From contig LATQ01000001.1 of assembly GCA_001017865.1 (NCBI GenBank), positions 2,658,767 through 2,673,141 of the forward strand: a DNA stretch of 14,375 bases, in the 5' to 3' direction. Position 1 is the stretch's first letter; every line of letters begins with the position of its first letter. Under the pieces are notes generated by a model, which made no database searches, was not told where the DNA came from, and saw only the letters and a program-made list of their open reading frames with translations. The position numbers and the translations under genes are program-made. This DNA is from Rhodococcus sp. IITR03. Lineage in GTDB: Bacteria; Actinomycetota; Actinomycetes; Mycobacteriales; Mycobacteriaceae. Shown one piece after another: positions 1 through 7,702 of this stretch.

Positions 1-816
1 GGCTCGACACCGGCACGGCCTTCCGCGCGCTCTCCGAGCTCGGCACGCCCCGCCACACTGAAGAGCTGTGGGCGGCCGTCCTGTACGCGCGCGGTCGACT
101 GGCGTTGCTGAGTGGTGTGCCCGCCGACGGCCTGCTGTACATAGATTCGGAGTTGCAGCACTTCTCCCATCGCCTCATCGGTATCTCCGCGCTGTTGGTC
201 GATGCCGCGCGTGCCGATCTGCACCTCGCGCTCGGGGAGGCCGGCGCGGCGCGCGAGTTGCTCGCCGGGTCGACGCATCCCCTCACGGCTCCGGCCCGTG
301 CGCGATTGCGGCTGCTCGGCGGTGATCCCGGAGGTGCGAGGTGATCGTGCATCGCGGGGATGCGGCCCGTGAGCACTGTCCGGCCGTCGGTGCGGAACTC
401 GCCTGATCGGCTCGGTGGCGGCGCTGCGACTCGGTCGCCGCACCGACGCGCGACGGCATCTCCAGCGGGCCGTGGTGCTGGCGGAACATGCAGGAGTGAC
501 GCGGCCGTTCGTCGGTGTCCCACCGTCGGCCGTGCGCGACATCCTGTCCCTGGGTGTCGAACTGCCGATCGATCTCGACTCGGCGATGGCCGAGTACGGC
601 ATCTTCCGCGAGATCCGTGTCGTCGTACGGCTGACTCCGCGCGAGCGCGCGGTCCTCGACGCATTGCTCGCCGGCGGGACGGCGAGCACGATCGCCAAGG
701 AACAGTTCGTCACCCTCAACACCGTCAAGACCCAGTTGCGTTCCCTCTACCGGAAACTGGGCGTGCATTCGCGTGAGGAAGCGATCGCGCAGGCACGCAG
801 GCTCGTCGTCGGCTGA
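1..816 (+). CDS. LuxR-family transcriptional regulator, 3' part (frameshifted)
   Basis: This is the C-terminal part of a LuxR-type DNA-binding regulator; its 5' end lies before the window. The last ~60 residues form the LuxR helix-turn-helix: LTPRERAVLDALLAGG, then a recognition-helix region with NTVKTQLRSLYRKLGV, ending in VVG and TGA at 814-816. Upstream is an alpha-helical Ala/Leu/Arg-rich stretch resembling the TPR-like arm of large MalT/LuxR-type regulators, so a big ATP-binding version is likely but not shown. The reading passes through three frames. Restoring one G near 340-341 and one C near 402-403 joins them into one protein (GGAR-VIVHRG, then GAELA-LIGSVAALRLG). Without these bases the sequence stops at 342-344 and 404-406. 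The gene converges on the ACT-domain gene with a 24-base gap. Its target genes cannot be told from here. Confidence 0.75.
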
Positions 817-840
817 ATCCTGTCCCAGACCCTCGGGGGA

Positions 841-1485
841 CTATCGGAGGACGGTGCCGACGATGCCCGCGAAGTAACCGATGCGTGCGATCTCGGACGG
901 ACGGAACTCCGGTCCGCCGGGACGGCCGAGGACGAGGACGCGTTCGGGCGAGCCGAGGGGAGCCGCCGCGAGCATCGTGTCCATGTCGCGCCAGAGCTGC
1001 GGCACCCACTCACCGTCGTGGTCGAGCAGGGTGGCCTCGGCGAGAGGCATCCAGGGGACGCCGTCGAGGTGGGTCTCCGGCGAACCGGCTCCCGCGATGC
1101 GGAAGACGCCGTTCGGGCCGACTCCGAGCACGGTCGCCCAGCCCACACGAAGCACCCGGGGAGCGCCGTCGACGAGGATCTGGATGCGGTCGTCGCGGGC
1201 GGCGGCGACGTGATCGATCAGTTCGAGTTCGCGATGGGTGTCGAGGATTCCGGCGTAGGGACGGATCGAGTCGACCGTCACACCGGGCAGGGCCTCGGCC
1301 GCGGTGAGCAGCGTGTCGGGGAGCTTGCCCGGCTCGACGTCGACGACGAGATCGTCGATCGCGAAGTCCGTGCCGCGTTCGACGACGTCGAGCGACAGGA
1401 TGTCGCGCGACCGAACCGAGTGCCAGGGCGAGCGAGCCGAGGCTGCCGGACGATCGGGGAGCCTGACACGCAAGAGGTACGACAC
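841..1485 (-). CDS. ACT-domain protein (Rv3013-like), divergent from gatC
   Basis: This is a conserved actinobacterial ACT-domain protein of about 214 residues, presumed to bind an amino acid as a regulator; its ligand is unknown to me. The GTG start at 1485 is chosen because AAAGGA lies 5 bases upstream and the first residues (VSYLLRVRLPDRP) match the start of an ACT fold. The N-terminal ACT part includes DILSLDVVERG and AIDDLVVDV; the C-terminal part carries HRELELIDHVAAA, WRDMDTMLAAAPLG and LGRPGGPEFRPSEIARIGY. The frame is open, but residues ~14-26 are garbled. Restoring one C (plus strand) near 1446-1447 and two near 1404 and 1408 gives PGSLGSLALALGSVGADILSL, the expected ACT beta-alpha core. 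The three losses compensate each other and hide the damage. The same divergent pairing with gatC occurs in mycobacteria. Confidence 0.85.
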   Translation of the reverse strand: MSYLLRVRLPDRPAASARSPWHSVRSRDILSLDVVERGTDFAIDDLVVDVEPGKLPDTLLTAAEALPGVTVDSIRPYAGILDTHRELELIDHVAAARDDRIQILVDGAPRVLRVGWATVLGVGPNGVFRIAGAGSPETHLDGVPWMPLAEATLLDHDGEWVPQLWRDMDTMLAAAPLGSPERVLVLGRPGGPEFRPSEIARIGYFAGIVGTVLR

Positions 1486-1638
1486 GTGAGTCCTTTCCCC
1501 AGTCGGTTTCGTGCCGTCGACGAACGCCGCATCGACGGCACGTGGTGCGCCGGCATCCGCATGCGCCCAGGGGCCCGTGTCGACCTCTGGCAGACCACAT
1601 CCTTGCACCTCGTCGACGGCGCCAGGGACGGTGCAGAC

Positions 1639-1666
1639 CCGAAAATATGCCGACCCCACCGAAAAT
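1639..1666. repeat. Direct repeat CCGAAAAT, two copies 20 bases apart
   Basis: CCGAAAAT occurs at 1639-1646 and again at 1659-1666, about two helical turns apart and on the same DNA face. The AT-rich cores stand out in this GC-rich region. They lie upstream of the divergent ACT gene, whose strand reads GCATATTTTCGG here. They could be an operator pair or part of a promoter for the ACT gene; this is inference only. Confidence 0.35.
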
Positions 1667-1696
1667 CCCCGGTCGCGACGGGGCATGTCACACGAA

Positions 1697-1713
1697 CGCA
1701 ACACAGCGTTGCG
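1697..1713. promoter_or_regulatory. Palindrome CGCAAC-N5-GTTGCG, possible operator
   Basis: Perfect 6-base arms at 1697-1702 and 1708-1713 flank a 5-base centre, in the middle of the divergent ACT/gatC region. The size and symmetry fit a dimeric repressor site. No regulator can be assigned. Confidence 0.3.
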
Positions 1714-1792
1714 AAGCTGGCAACATCGGCGGGTCGGATGCGGCGCCGACCGCGCGACGAGTGATGTCGCCCGAACCGCGTGCGCCGTCGCT

Positions 1793-1813
1793 TCCAGGAC
1801 GCATTACCCTGGA
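1793..1813 (+). promoter_or_regulatory. Possible gatCA promoter with overlapping inverted repeat
   Basis: TACCCT at 1805-1810 fits the actinobacterial TANNNT -10 pattern and would start a transcript about 30 bases before gatC, which carries a ribosome site. It sits inside a perfect inverted repeat with arms TCCAGG (1793-1798) and CCTGGA (1808-1813) around 9 bases. A protein bound there would cover the -10 box. No good -35 box is visible, so the promoter call is tentative. Confidence 0.35.
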
Positions 1814-1851
1814 CAGGACGTTCACTCTCCATCGGAAAGGGGCCATTCACG

Positions 1852-2151
1852 GTGCCTGCCATCTCCCGTGACGAGGTCGCGCATCTCGCCCGGTTGTCCC
1901 GGCTTGCGCTGACCGATGCCGAACTCGACGAGTTCGCCGGTCAGTTGGATTCGATCCTCAACCACGTCAAGGCGGTGTCGGAGGTGGCCGCGGACGATGT
2001 GGCTCCCATGGCGAACCCGAACGCCGTCACCAACGTGACGCGACCCGACGTCGTCGTCCCCGGTCTCACGCCCGAGCAGGCGCTCTCCGGTGCGCCGGCC
2101 GTCGAGGAGGACCGCTTCTCGGTCCCGCAGATCCTGGGAGAGGGCGAATGA
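1852..2151 (+). CDS. gatC: Asp/Glu-tRNA amidotransferase subunit C (GatC)
   Basis: GatC is the small subunit of GatCAB; it wraps the GatA-GatB interface and stabilises GatA in the cytoplasmic complex that amidates Glu-tRNA(Gln) and/or Asp-tRNA(Asn). The 99-residue product has family-typical length. It begins [20 protein letters not shown], a hallmark GatC start, followed by [14 protein letters not shown] and ending with the usual [18 protein letters not shown] tail that inserts into the partner. The GTG at 1852 is preferred over upstream in-frame starts because GAAAGGGG lies ~10 bases before it and the family start matches. The stop overlaps the gatA start (ATGA at 2148-2151), indicating translational coupling. 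This is one of very few genes here with no sign of an indel. Confidence 0.95.
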   Translation: MPAISRDEVAHLARLSRLALTDAELDEFAGQLDSILNHVKAVSEVAADDVAPMANPNAVTNVTRPDVVVPGLTPEQALSGAPAVEEDRFSVPQILGEGE

Positions 2152-3620
2152 GCACGGATACGACACGCCTCGACGCCGCGACCCTGGCGTCGAAGATCCA
2201 TGCCGGCGAACTGTCGTCGGTGGAGGTCACCCAGGCACACCTCGATCGCATCGCCGAGGTGGACGGCGAATACAACGCCTTCCTGCACGTCGCCTCCGAG
2301 CAGGCGCTCGCCGCCGCGGCCGAGGTCGACCGTGCTGTCGCCGCAGGCGAGAAGCCGGCCTCGGCGCTCGCCGGTGTGCCGCTCGCGCTCAAGGACGTGT
2401 TCACCACCACGGACATGCCCACCACGTGCGGTTCGAAGATCCTCGAGGGCTGGGTCTCGCCCTACGACGCGACGCTCACCACGAAGCTGCGCGAAGCCGG
2501 GATCCCCATCCTCGGCAAGACCAACATGGACGAGTTCGCGATGGGTTCGTCCACCGAGAACTCGGCCTACGGTCCCACCCGCAACCCGTGGGACACCAGC
2601 GTATCCCGGGTGGCTCCGGTGGTGGTTCCGCTGCGGCGCTCGCGTCGTACCAGGCCCCGCTCGCGATCGGCACCGACACCGGTGGCTCGATCCGCCAGCC
2701 CGCCGCCGTCACCGCCACCGTCGGCACCAAGCCACCTACGGCACGGTCTCGCGGTACGGCCTGGTCGCCTGCGCGTCGTCGCTCGACAGGGTGGACCCTG
2801 CGGCCGCACCGTCCTCGACACGGCACTGCTGCACGAGGTCATCGCCGGGCACGATCCGCGCGACTCGACGTCGGTGAACGCCCCCGTGCGTCCCGTCGTG
2901 GAGGCGGCGCGCCAAGGTGCGGCCGGCGACCTGAAGGGCCTGAAGGTCGGCGTGGTCAAGGAGCTGCACTCCGACAGCTACCAGCCCGGCGTGCTCTCGT
3001 CGTTCGATGCGGCGGTCGAGATGCTCACGAAGCTCGGCGCGGAGGTCGTCGAGGTGTCGTGCCCGCACTTCGAGTACGCGCTCGCCTCGTACTACCTGAT
3101 CCTGCCGTCGGAGGTCTCCTCGAACCTGGCCCGCTTCGACGCCATGCGGTACGGCATGCGCGTCGACGACGGCACGATGAGCGCCGAGCAGGTCATGGCC
3201 GCGACCCGCGCCGCCGGTTTCGGCAAGGAGGTCAAGCGCCGCATCATGATCGGTACCTACGCGCTGTCCTCCGGCTACTACGAGGCCTACTACGGTCAGG
3301 CCCTCAAGGTCCGGACCCTCATCGCGCAGGACTTCGAGAAAGCCTACGAGCAGGTCGACGTTCTGGTCTCGCCCACGAGTCCGTTCACACCGTGGAAGCT
3401 CGGCGAGAAGGTCGACGACCCGCTGGCGATGTACCTGTCCGATCTGTGCACGCTCCCGACCAACCTCGCGGGACACTGCGCGATGTCGGTGCCGTCCGGT
3501 CTCTCGGCGGACGACGGTCTTCCCGTCGGCCTGCAGATCATGGCCCCGGCTCTCGCCGACGAGCGTCTGTACCGGGTGGGTGCGGCCTTCGAGGCGGCAC
3601 GAGGACCCATCGTCGCCTGA
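2148..3620 (+). CDS. gatA: Asp/Glu-tRNA amidotransferase subunit A (GatA), three compensating frameshifts
   Basis: GatA is the amidase subunit of GatCAB: it hydrolyses glutamine and passes ammonia to GatB for amidation of mischarged tRNA. It is an amidase-signature enzyme. The Ser-cisSer-Lys triad is visible after repair: Lys82 in [12 protein letters not shown], cis-Ser157 in [15 protein letters not shown] and nucleophile Ser181 in [12 protein letters not shown]. The C-terminal half is intact and typical ([37 protein letters not shown]). The frame is open from start to stop, but residues ~151-217 are nonsense. Restoring one C at each of 2600/2601, 2732/2733 and 2787/2788 recovers the family sequence, including [17 protein letters not shown] and [11 protein letters not shown], and a protein of about 491 residues. 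The losses total three bases, so the frame closes again. Its start overlaps the gatC stop. Confidence 0.93.
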   Translation: MSTDTTRLDAATLASKIHAGELSSVEVTQAHLDRIAEVDGEYNAFLHVASEQALAAAAEVDRAVAAGEKPASALAGVPLALKDVFTTTDMPTTCGSKILEGWVSPYDATLTTKLREAGIPILGKTNMDEFAMGSSTENSAYGPTRNPWDTSVSRVAPVVVPLRRSRRTRPRSRSAPTPVARSASPPPSPPPSAPSHLRHGLAVRPGRLRVVARQGGPCGRTVLDTALLHEVIAGHDPRDSTSVNAPVRPVVEAARQGAAGDLKGLKVGVVKELHSDSYQPGVLSSFDAAVEMLTKLGAEVVEVSCPHFEYALASYYLILPSEVSSNLARFDAMRYGMRVDDGTMSAEQVMAATRAAGFGKEVKRRIMIGTYALSSGYYEAYYGQALKVRTLIAQDFEKAYEQVDVLVSPTSPFTPWKLGEKVDDPLAMYLSDLCTLPTNLAGHCAMSVPSGLSADDGLPVGLQIMAPALADERLYRVGAAFEAARGPIVA

Positions 3621-3634
3621 TCCTTTCCACACCA

Positions 3635-3668
3635 CGACCCGCCGTGCCGTTCGTCGGCCGGCGGGTCG
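3635..3668. terminator. Hairpin between convergent gatA and hydrolase genes
   Basis: Perfect 10-base arms CGACCCGCCG (3635-3644) and CGGCGGGTCG (3659-3668) flank a 14-base loop. The hairpin sits 15 bases after the gatA stop and 36 bases from the end of the convergent hydrolase gene, so it could end transcription from both sides. It has no U-tract, as is common in high-GC actinomycetes. Confidence 0.6.
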
Positions 3669-3703
3669 CGGTGTATCCGGGCGCCGATCCATCCGGATGC
3701 GAT

Positions 3704-5020
3704 CTATCCGTGGGCGGAGGTGCACCGCGCCTGATCGTCGCCGTAGCGGTGCCCGTGACCGGGTGGGGCCTCGAGCGAGGTGAGCAGGTCCACCGTCGTG
3801 TTCACGAACGACACCACCGGCAGCCACGGCGGGATCGGGGCATCGGCGCGCGCATGCGACAGATCCGGCGGCGACCACAGCAGCGACGGACGCCACCACA
3901 CAACAGGGTCGGAGGTGTTCGCCCGGACACTCGCGCCGGCGGTGCGGACACCCGCGGGCGGCCCCGCGAGGAACAGTGCACACGGCTCCGGTTCGTCGTC
4001 GAAGACGGCGCTCGCGCCGGTCGCGCCCAGGGACTGCCCGTAGACGTGCAGGGCGGGACGTTGCTCGTCGGGCAGCGTGGACAGGTGAGCTCGCAGTGCG
4101 GTGACGAGCGCCCGGGCCTCCTCCTCCGCGGCACCGCGGTCGAGGACGAAGGTCGCCCAGCTCGGCATGTCCGAGTACTGCTGGGCGACGATGGCGACGT
4201 CGTCGCCCCACCGGTTCTCGAAGCCGCGGACCGCAGCGGCATCGACCCAACCCGAGCCGGTCGGCACGGCCACCACGAGATGCGGGCGGTCGAAGGCTCT
4301 CGACCGTCGGAGTTCGTCCACTGCGAACTCCGCGCGCGCAGACGGATCCGGCGCGGCCGACAACGGCACGTAGATCCGGATCGGGACCCCTCGCCGGGCA
4401 GGGACACGAACTTCTGCCCCTCGCGGCCCAACCGGTTCCACGACAGTGCCGATCCCGCACCGCCCGACAGCCCGCCGAGAGCGCGGTGGGGAGCGACCGT
4501 GTCGATCGTCCCTCCGGGGGAGAACGCCATCGTGGCTGTGCCGATCCCAACCGTGGCGCCGATCCCAACCGTGGCGCCGATCCCGACCGTGGCGCCGATC
4601 GCCAGCGTCACGGTGACGGCCGCCACCGCCCCCCGGCGCCGCGACAGGAGATGCACGAGACGCGGAACGGCGAGCAGCGCGGCGACGACCACGATCGCGA
4701 CCGCCAGTGCTTCGAGCCACCAGCGCACATCCACAGCGGGAACCGACATCACCTCGCGCAGACCGTTCTGCCACCGATGCGCACCGGCTGCCGCGACCAG
4801 CACGACGGACCCGCCGACGAGCGCGACCGGCACACCAGTTCCGGCCTCGCGGGTCGCGGAGGTCGCCCGGCCCGCCGTCGCGCGGCCATGACGATGCGAA
4901 GCACCGCCAGCGCGATCACCACTGACAAACCTGTGACGACGCCTGTACGACCGACTGTCGCGGCAGCAGGGGAGGGGCGAGGGAGATCACCGTCGCGAGA
5001 ACCACCGTGAGGACCGTCAT
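3704..5020 (-). CDS. Membrane-anchored alpha/beta-hydrolase (Abhydrolase_9 type), frameshifted
   Basis: This is a membrane protein with four or five N-terminal helices (family Abhydrolase_9_N) followed by an outer-facing alpha/beta-hydrolase domain. The substrate is unknown; a lipid or ester in the envelope is likely. The ATG at 5020 is chosen because GAAAGGTG lies 5 bases upstream and it overlaps the upstream gene's stop (ATGA). The start reads [21 protein letters not shown]. The linker has [15 protein letters not shown]; the hydrolase has a nucleophile elbow GQSLGATG, then [27 protein letters not shown] and GHGHRYGD, where the late His is the likely catalytic one. Restoring plus-strand bases near 4942 (C), 4851-4853 (G) and 4387-4390 (C) joins three frames into ~439 residues. 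That is shorter than the ~500-580 usual for the family, because the segment before SDPVVWW is compact. It ends TAG at 3704-3706. Confidence 0.82.
4543..4596 (-). repeat. 18-base tandem repeat, three copies, inside the hydrolase gene
   Basis: The unit GATCCCAACCGTGGCGCC is repeated at 4543-4560, 4561-4578 and 4579-4596; the third copy differs by one base (A to G). The unit length is a multiple of three. On the minus strand it encodes VGIGAT repeated inside the last hydrophobic segment before the hydrolase domain. Copy number may vary between strains by slippage, lengthening or shortening the helix without breaking the frame. Confidence 0.85.
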
Positions 5021-5624
5021 CGCCGCACCTTTCGTGCCGTGAAGCCCAGGCGACCGAGCCCGCAGCGACGGCCAGGGCCCACGGCGATTCCGCGACAGGC
5101 GTCCGGTGACCCTGTCGCCACGAATTGAATTCCACTGCTGCAGAAGAGATCCCTGCGACCGACATGCACGACGCGATGTCGGGTTCGGAACGGCAGACGG
5201 TGTCGAGATGTCGCGCGAACAGCCCGTCGAGGTCGCGCCGGGCATCGGTGACCAGCTCGCCACCGGTGATGTGGGCGTACCGCAGGAGGTCGTATCCGAA
5301 ATCGTGGACCCGGCATGCCGATTCGAACGCCGCCGGCACCGGAACCGGCGTGGAGCAGTCACCCTCCGGATCGGCGAGGACGGTCGTTCCGTCCGCCACT
5401 GTTCGACGATCGGCGTGTACCCCATCACGGCGGTGAAATCGGTCGGCAGGGACGACAGTGCTCGCTCCGCGTCGTCGGCGACGAGCGCCGTCACCCGGCT
5501 GCGTCGCGGCGTCTTCCGTCGGGGGCGCGGCGGAGTGGGCGAGCGCCCCCGGCACGGCGGCATATGCTGCGGTGGCGAGGAAGGCGACCGACGCGACTCG
5601 GACCACTGCGGATTTCACTGTCAT
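5017..5624 (-). CDS. Secreted prokaryotic phospholipase A2-like protein, frameshifted
   Basis: This is a probable exported phospholipase A2, hydrolysing the sn-2 ester of phospholipids outside the cytoplasm. The N-terminus is a signal peptide (MTVKSAVVRVASVAFLATAAY, then AAVPGALA, cleavage expected just after). The core has the diagnostic ACRVHDFGYDLLRY, with catalytic His and neighbouring Asp, preceded by DPEGDCSTPVPVPAAFESAC and followed by VCRSEPDIASCMS. The four cysteines could form two disulfides, as in actinobacterial PLA2 enzymes. The frame needs one extra C removed at 5494-5496 and one C restored near 5396-5397 and near 5059-5061 (plus strand). The repaired product is ~202 residues and reads VTALVADDAERALSSLPTDF before the core. 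It ends ARKVRR with TGA at 5017-5019, overlapping the next gene's ATG, so the two are co-translated. A probable leaderless promoter precedes the ATG at 5624. Confidence 0.82.
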
Positions 5625-5631
5625 GCCGGCG

Positions 5632-5637
5632 ACGCTA
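5632..5637 (-). promoter_or_regulatory. Probable leaderless -10 box of the phospholipase gene
   Basis: On the minus strand TAGCGT (TANNNT type) is followed by exactly 7 bases and then the ATG at 5624. No ribosome site is present, so the transcript probably starts at or next to the A of ATG. No clear -35 box is seen. Confidence 0.45.
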
Positions 5638-5728
5638 GGAACGCACAGCCCTCCACCGGACCCCGCGCCGGAGCGATCTCGATCAGGCCGGCACCACCTG
5701 CAGAGCTACGCGGATCTCACCCCCAGGT

Positions 5729-6956
5729 ATGAGGACAGTCGAGACCGAGGCTCCTAGCGTGGGTGAGGTGAAAGAGCTTGCGAAGTCCGGCGTGAGAACC
5801 GTGGGACGCCTGGGCCGGGGACGGTGGAGCGTCGTCACCGTGGTCACCGTGACGTTGATCCTCTATGCGATCGCGTGGCCGACGCTGCCCCTGACCCACG
5901 ACATCTCCCCACCGCTGTTGCCGCTGATCTCGGGGATGGCGGTGTTCCCGTTCCTCCTCGTGCTCGTCCGGCCGGCTCTGGGGTGGTCGGTGGCCGCGGC
6001 GGCCGGACTCGTCATCCCGATAGCGTTCGACCTGGTTCCCGGCTACGACTATCCGTGGCAGGTCGTGCACATCCTGGTGATGCTTGCGCTGGTGTTCGCC
6101 GTTGCGATCCGCGAGGAGATCCGCCTCGTGCTGGTCGTGTGGGTCGCGACCGTCCTGTTGTTCGCGGCCTTCGTTCCCGGCCGCAACGGCTGGGGATGGG
6201 GCATCGGTATCACCGCCGTCGTCGTCTTCGGGCTGCTGGTGCGCTGGCTGCTGATCTCCCGACGGCAACTCGCCCGGGAGGAGGAGGTCAGCGAGCTCGA
6301 ACGTGCGCGTCGCGCCATCCTCGAGGAGAAGGCGCACATCGCACGCGACCTGCACGACATCGTCGCCCACCACATGTCGATGATCGTCGTGCAGGCACAG
6401 AGCGCCCCCTATCGGCTTCCGGACGTGAACGACGACGTGCGCGCCGAATTCGACGCCCTCGGTGCGACCGCGCGGGAGGCACTGAACGAGGTCCGCACCC
6501 TGCTCGGGGTGCTCCGCAGCGACGGGCAACTCCCCGAGCACGAACCCAGCCGGTCTCGACCGCATCGACGACCTGTTCGAGTCCTCGCGTCGCGCGGGGG
6601 TGTTGCTCGAGACCCGGATCGAGGGAGTGCCGGGGCGTGTCTCCGACGGTGTCGGCCTGACGGTCTACCGGATCCTGCAGGAGTCGCTCGCGAACGCGGC
6701 CCGGCACGCTCCCGGTGCCCGCGTGTGCGCGCGGCTGTTGTGGGAGCCGGCGACCGTCACGGTGGAAGTGACCAACGGACAGTCGTCGGTCGACGACCTC
6801 GTCGCCACCGTTCGGCCGTCGGACCGCAGCGGCGGCAACGGAATCCTGGGCATGGTCGAACGCGCGTCCGTCGTAGGCGGACAACTCGTCGCCCATCCCC
6901 GACCCGGCGGAGGTTTCGAGGTCCGAGCGGTTCTCCCGGTGCTGACCGGGGCCTAA
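5729..6956 (+). CDS. Sensor histidine kinase (HisKA_3 type), frameshifted
   Basis: This is the membrane sensor of a NarL-type two-component system; it autophosphorylates on a histidine and passes phosphate to the regulator encoded next. Five or six membrane segments span roughly residues 35-190 (for example VVTVVTVTLILYAIAW and ITAVVVFGLLVRWLLI). A dimerisation/phosphoacceptor box follows: HIARDLHDIVAHHMSMIVVQ. The ATP-binding domain has the N-box QESLANAARHAPG and a glycine-rich GGNGILGMVERASVVGG. Restoring two C bases, near 6544-6546 and 6550-6551, gives EPQPGLDRIDDLFESSRRAG and a single protein of ~409 residues. ATG 5729 is the longest start but lacks a good ribosome site. GTG 5759 has CGAGG upstream, and GTG 5768 fits a leaderless promoter; both remain possible. 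It is divergent from the lipolytic operon and 11 bases before the regulator gene. Confidence 0.87.
5755..5760 (+). promoter_or_regulatory. Probable leaderless -10 box of the histidine kinase gene
   Basis: TAGCGT at 5755-5760 is followed by 7 bases and an in-frame GTG at 5768. This is the same hexamer and spacing as in front of the divergent phospholipase gene. AGGACA at 5732-5737, 17 bases upstream, is a fair -35 match. If used, the kinase starts at 5768 rather than at the ATG at 5729. Confidence 0.4.
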
Positions 6957-6967
6957 GGTGGGTGCCG

Positions 6968-7644
6968 ATGACCGAACCGCACCCTCCCATCACCGTGTAC
7001 ATCGCCGACGACCAGGCCATGGTCCGGCAGGGCTTCGGAGCACTGCTCGGAGCCCAGCCCGACATCAGCGTCGTCGGCGATGCCCCGACGGTCGAGCGGC
7101 CGTCTCGGAGGTCGCGCGCCTGCGACCCGACGTCGTCCTCATGGACGTGCGCATGCCCGAGATGAACGGTCTCGACGCGGCGCGGCACATCCTCGCCGAC
7201 ACCCGTGAGCCGCGGTCGAAGGTGCTCATGCTCACCACCTTCGATCTCGACGACTATGTCTACGAGGCGCTGGGGATGGGAGCGAGCGGGTTCCTGCTCA
7301 AAGACGCGCCGGCCGACGAACTCGTGCGTGCCGTGCGGGTGGTCGCCGACGGTCAGGCGTTGCTCGCGCCGACCGTCACCCGTCGTCTCATCGCCGACGT
7401 CACCAGCCGGCGCCGACCGGCGAGAGGACGCGACCGCGTCCTCGATCCTCTCACCCCGCGCGAACTCGAAGTGCTCGAACTGATCGCGCACGGCCTGTCG
7501 AACACCGAGATCGCGGAGCGGTTGTTCGTCGCCGAACAGACCGTCAAGACCCACGTCGGAAAGGTGCTCGGGAAGCTGCATCTGCGCGACCGCGCGCAGG
7601 CCGTGGTGCTCGCCTACGAGTCCGGTCTCGTCACACCCGGCTGA
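6968..7644 (+). CDS. NarL/LuxR-type response regulator, frameshifted
   Basis: This is the DNA-binding partner of the preceding kinase, ~225 residues. The receiver domain begins ITVYIADDQAMVRQGFGALL with the acidic pair. The phosphorylation site is the Asp in VVLMDVRMPEMNG, the switch Thr is in LMLTTFDLDDYVY and the conserved Lys is in GFLLKDAPADELV. The output is a LuxR helix-turn-helix near residues 160-215: LTPRELEVLELIAHGLSNTE, then TVKTHVGKVLGKL. ATG 6968 is chosen because AAGGTGGG lies just upstream and the protein begins MTEPHPP; the apparent start at 6958 in another frame is an artefact. One C must be restored at 7083-7086 (four to five C) to read VVGDAPDGRAAVSEVARLRP. It is co-transcribed with the kinase. 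The likely targets are the divergent phospholipase/hydrolase genes, by position only. Confidence 0.9.
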
Positions 7645-7702
7645 ATCGGGCTGCCGTCGCGACTGCGAACGGGCAGGATTGGCACTGCAGCACCGGTCCG
7701 GG

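Larger units (their letters stand above)
1486..1851. other. Divergent control region between the ACT gene and gatC
   Basis: These 366 bases lie between two outward-facing genes and hold no convincing coding sequence; open frames here lack ribosome sites and recognisable protein. The region contains an AT-rich direct repeat (1639-1666), a palindrome (1697-1713) and an inverted repeat over a possible gatC -10 box (1793-1813), each listed separately. The ACT gene's ribosome site is at its left edge (AAAGGA on the minus strand, 1491-1496). The gatC ribosome site GAAAGGGG lies near 1835-1842. Confidence 0.6.

Noticed and set aside
2590..2800. Programmed ribosomal frameshifting in gatA
   Set aside because: Three shifts of the same type without slippery heptamers, and similar shifts in nearly every other gene, make sequencing error far more likely.
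2736..4568. Long minus-strand open frame (610 codons) opposite gatA and across the hydrolase
   Set aside because: The composition is Arg/His/Asp-rich with no motif, and it is antisense to well-supported GatA sequence. The real minus-strand gene uses other frames.
4543..4596. CRISPR-like or regulatory repeat array
   Set aside because: The repeats are directly adjacent with no spacers, their length is a multiple of three, and they lie in frame inside a membrane segment.
2090..4891. Very long plus-strand open frame (933 codons) spanning gatA and the region antisense to the hydrolase gene
   Set aside because: Most of it is Arg/Ala/Gly-rich low-complexity translation of other frames. Only ~2600-2730 matches protein (GatA), due to a frameshift. 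It is a GC-driven shadow.
7645..7700. Terminator from CTGCC...GGCAG after the response regulator gene
   Set aside because: The stem is only 5 bases with a 16-base loop and no T-run; too weak to call.
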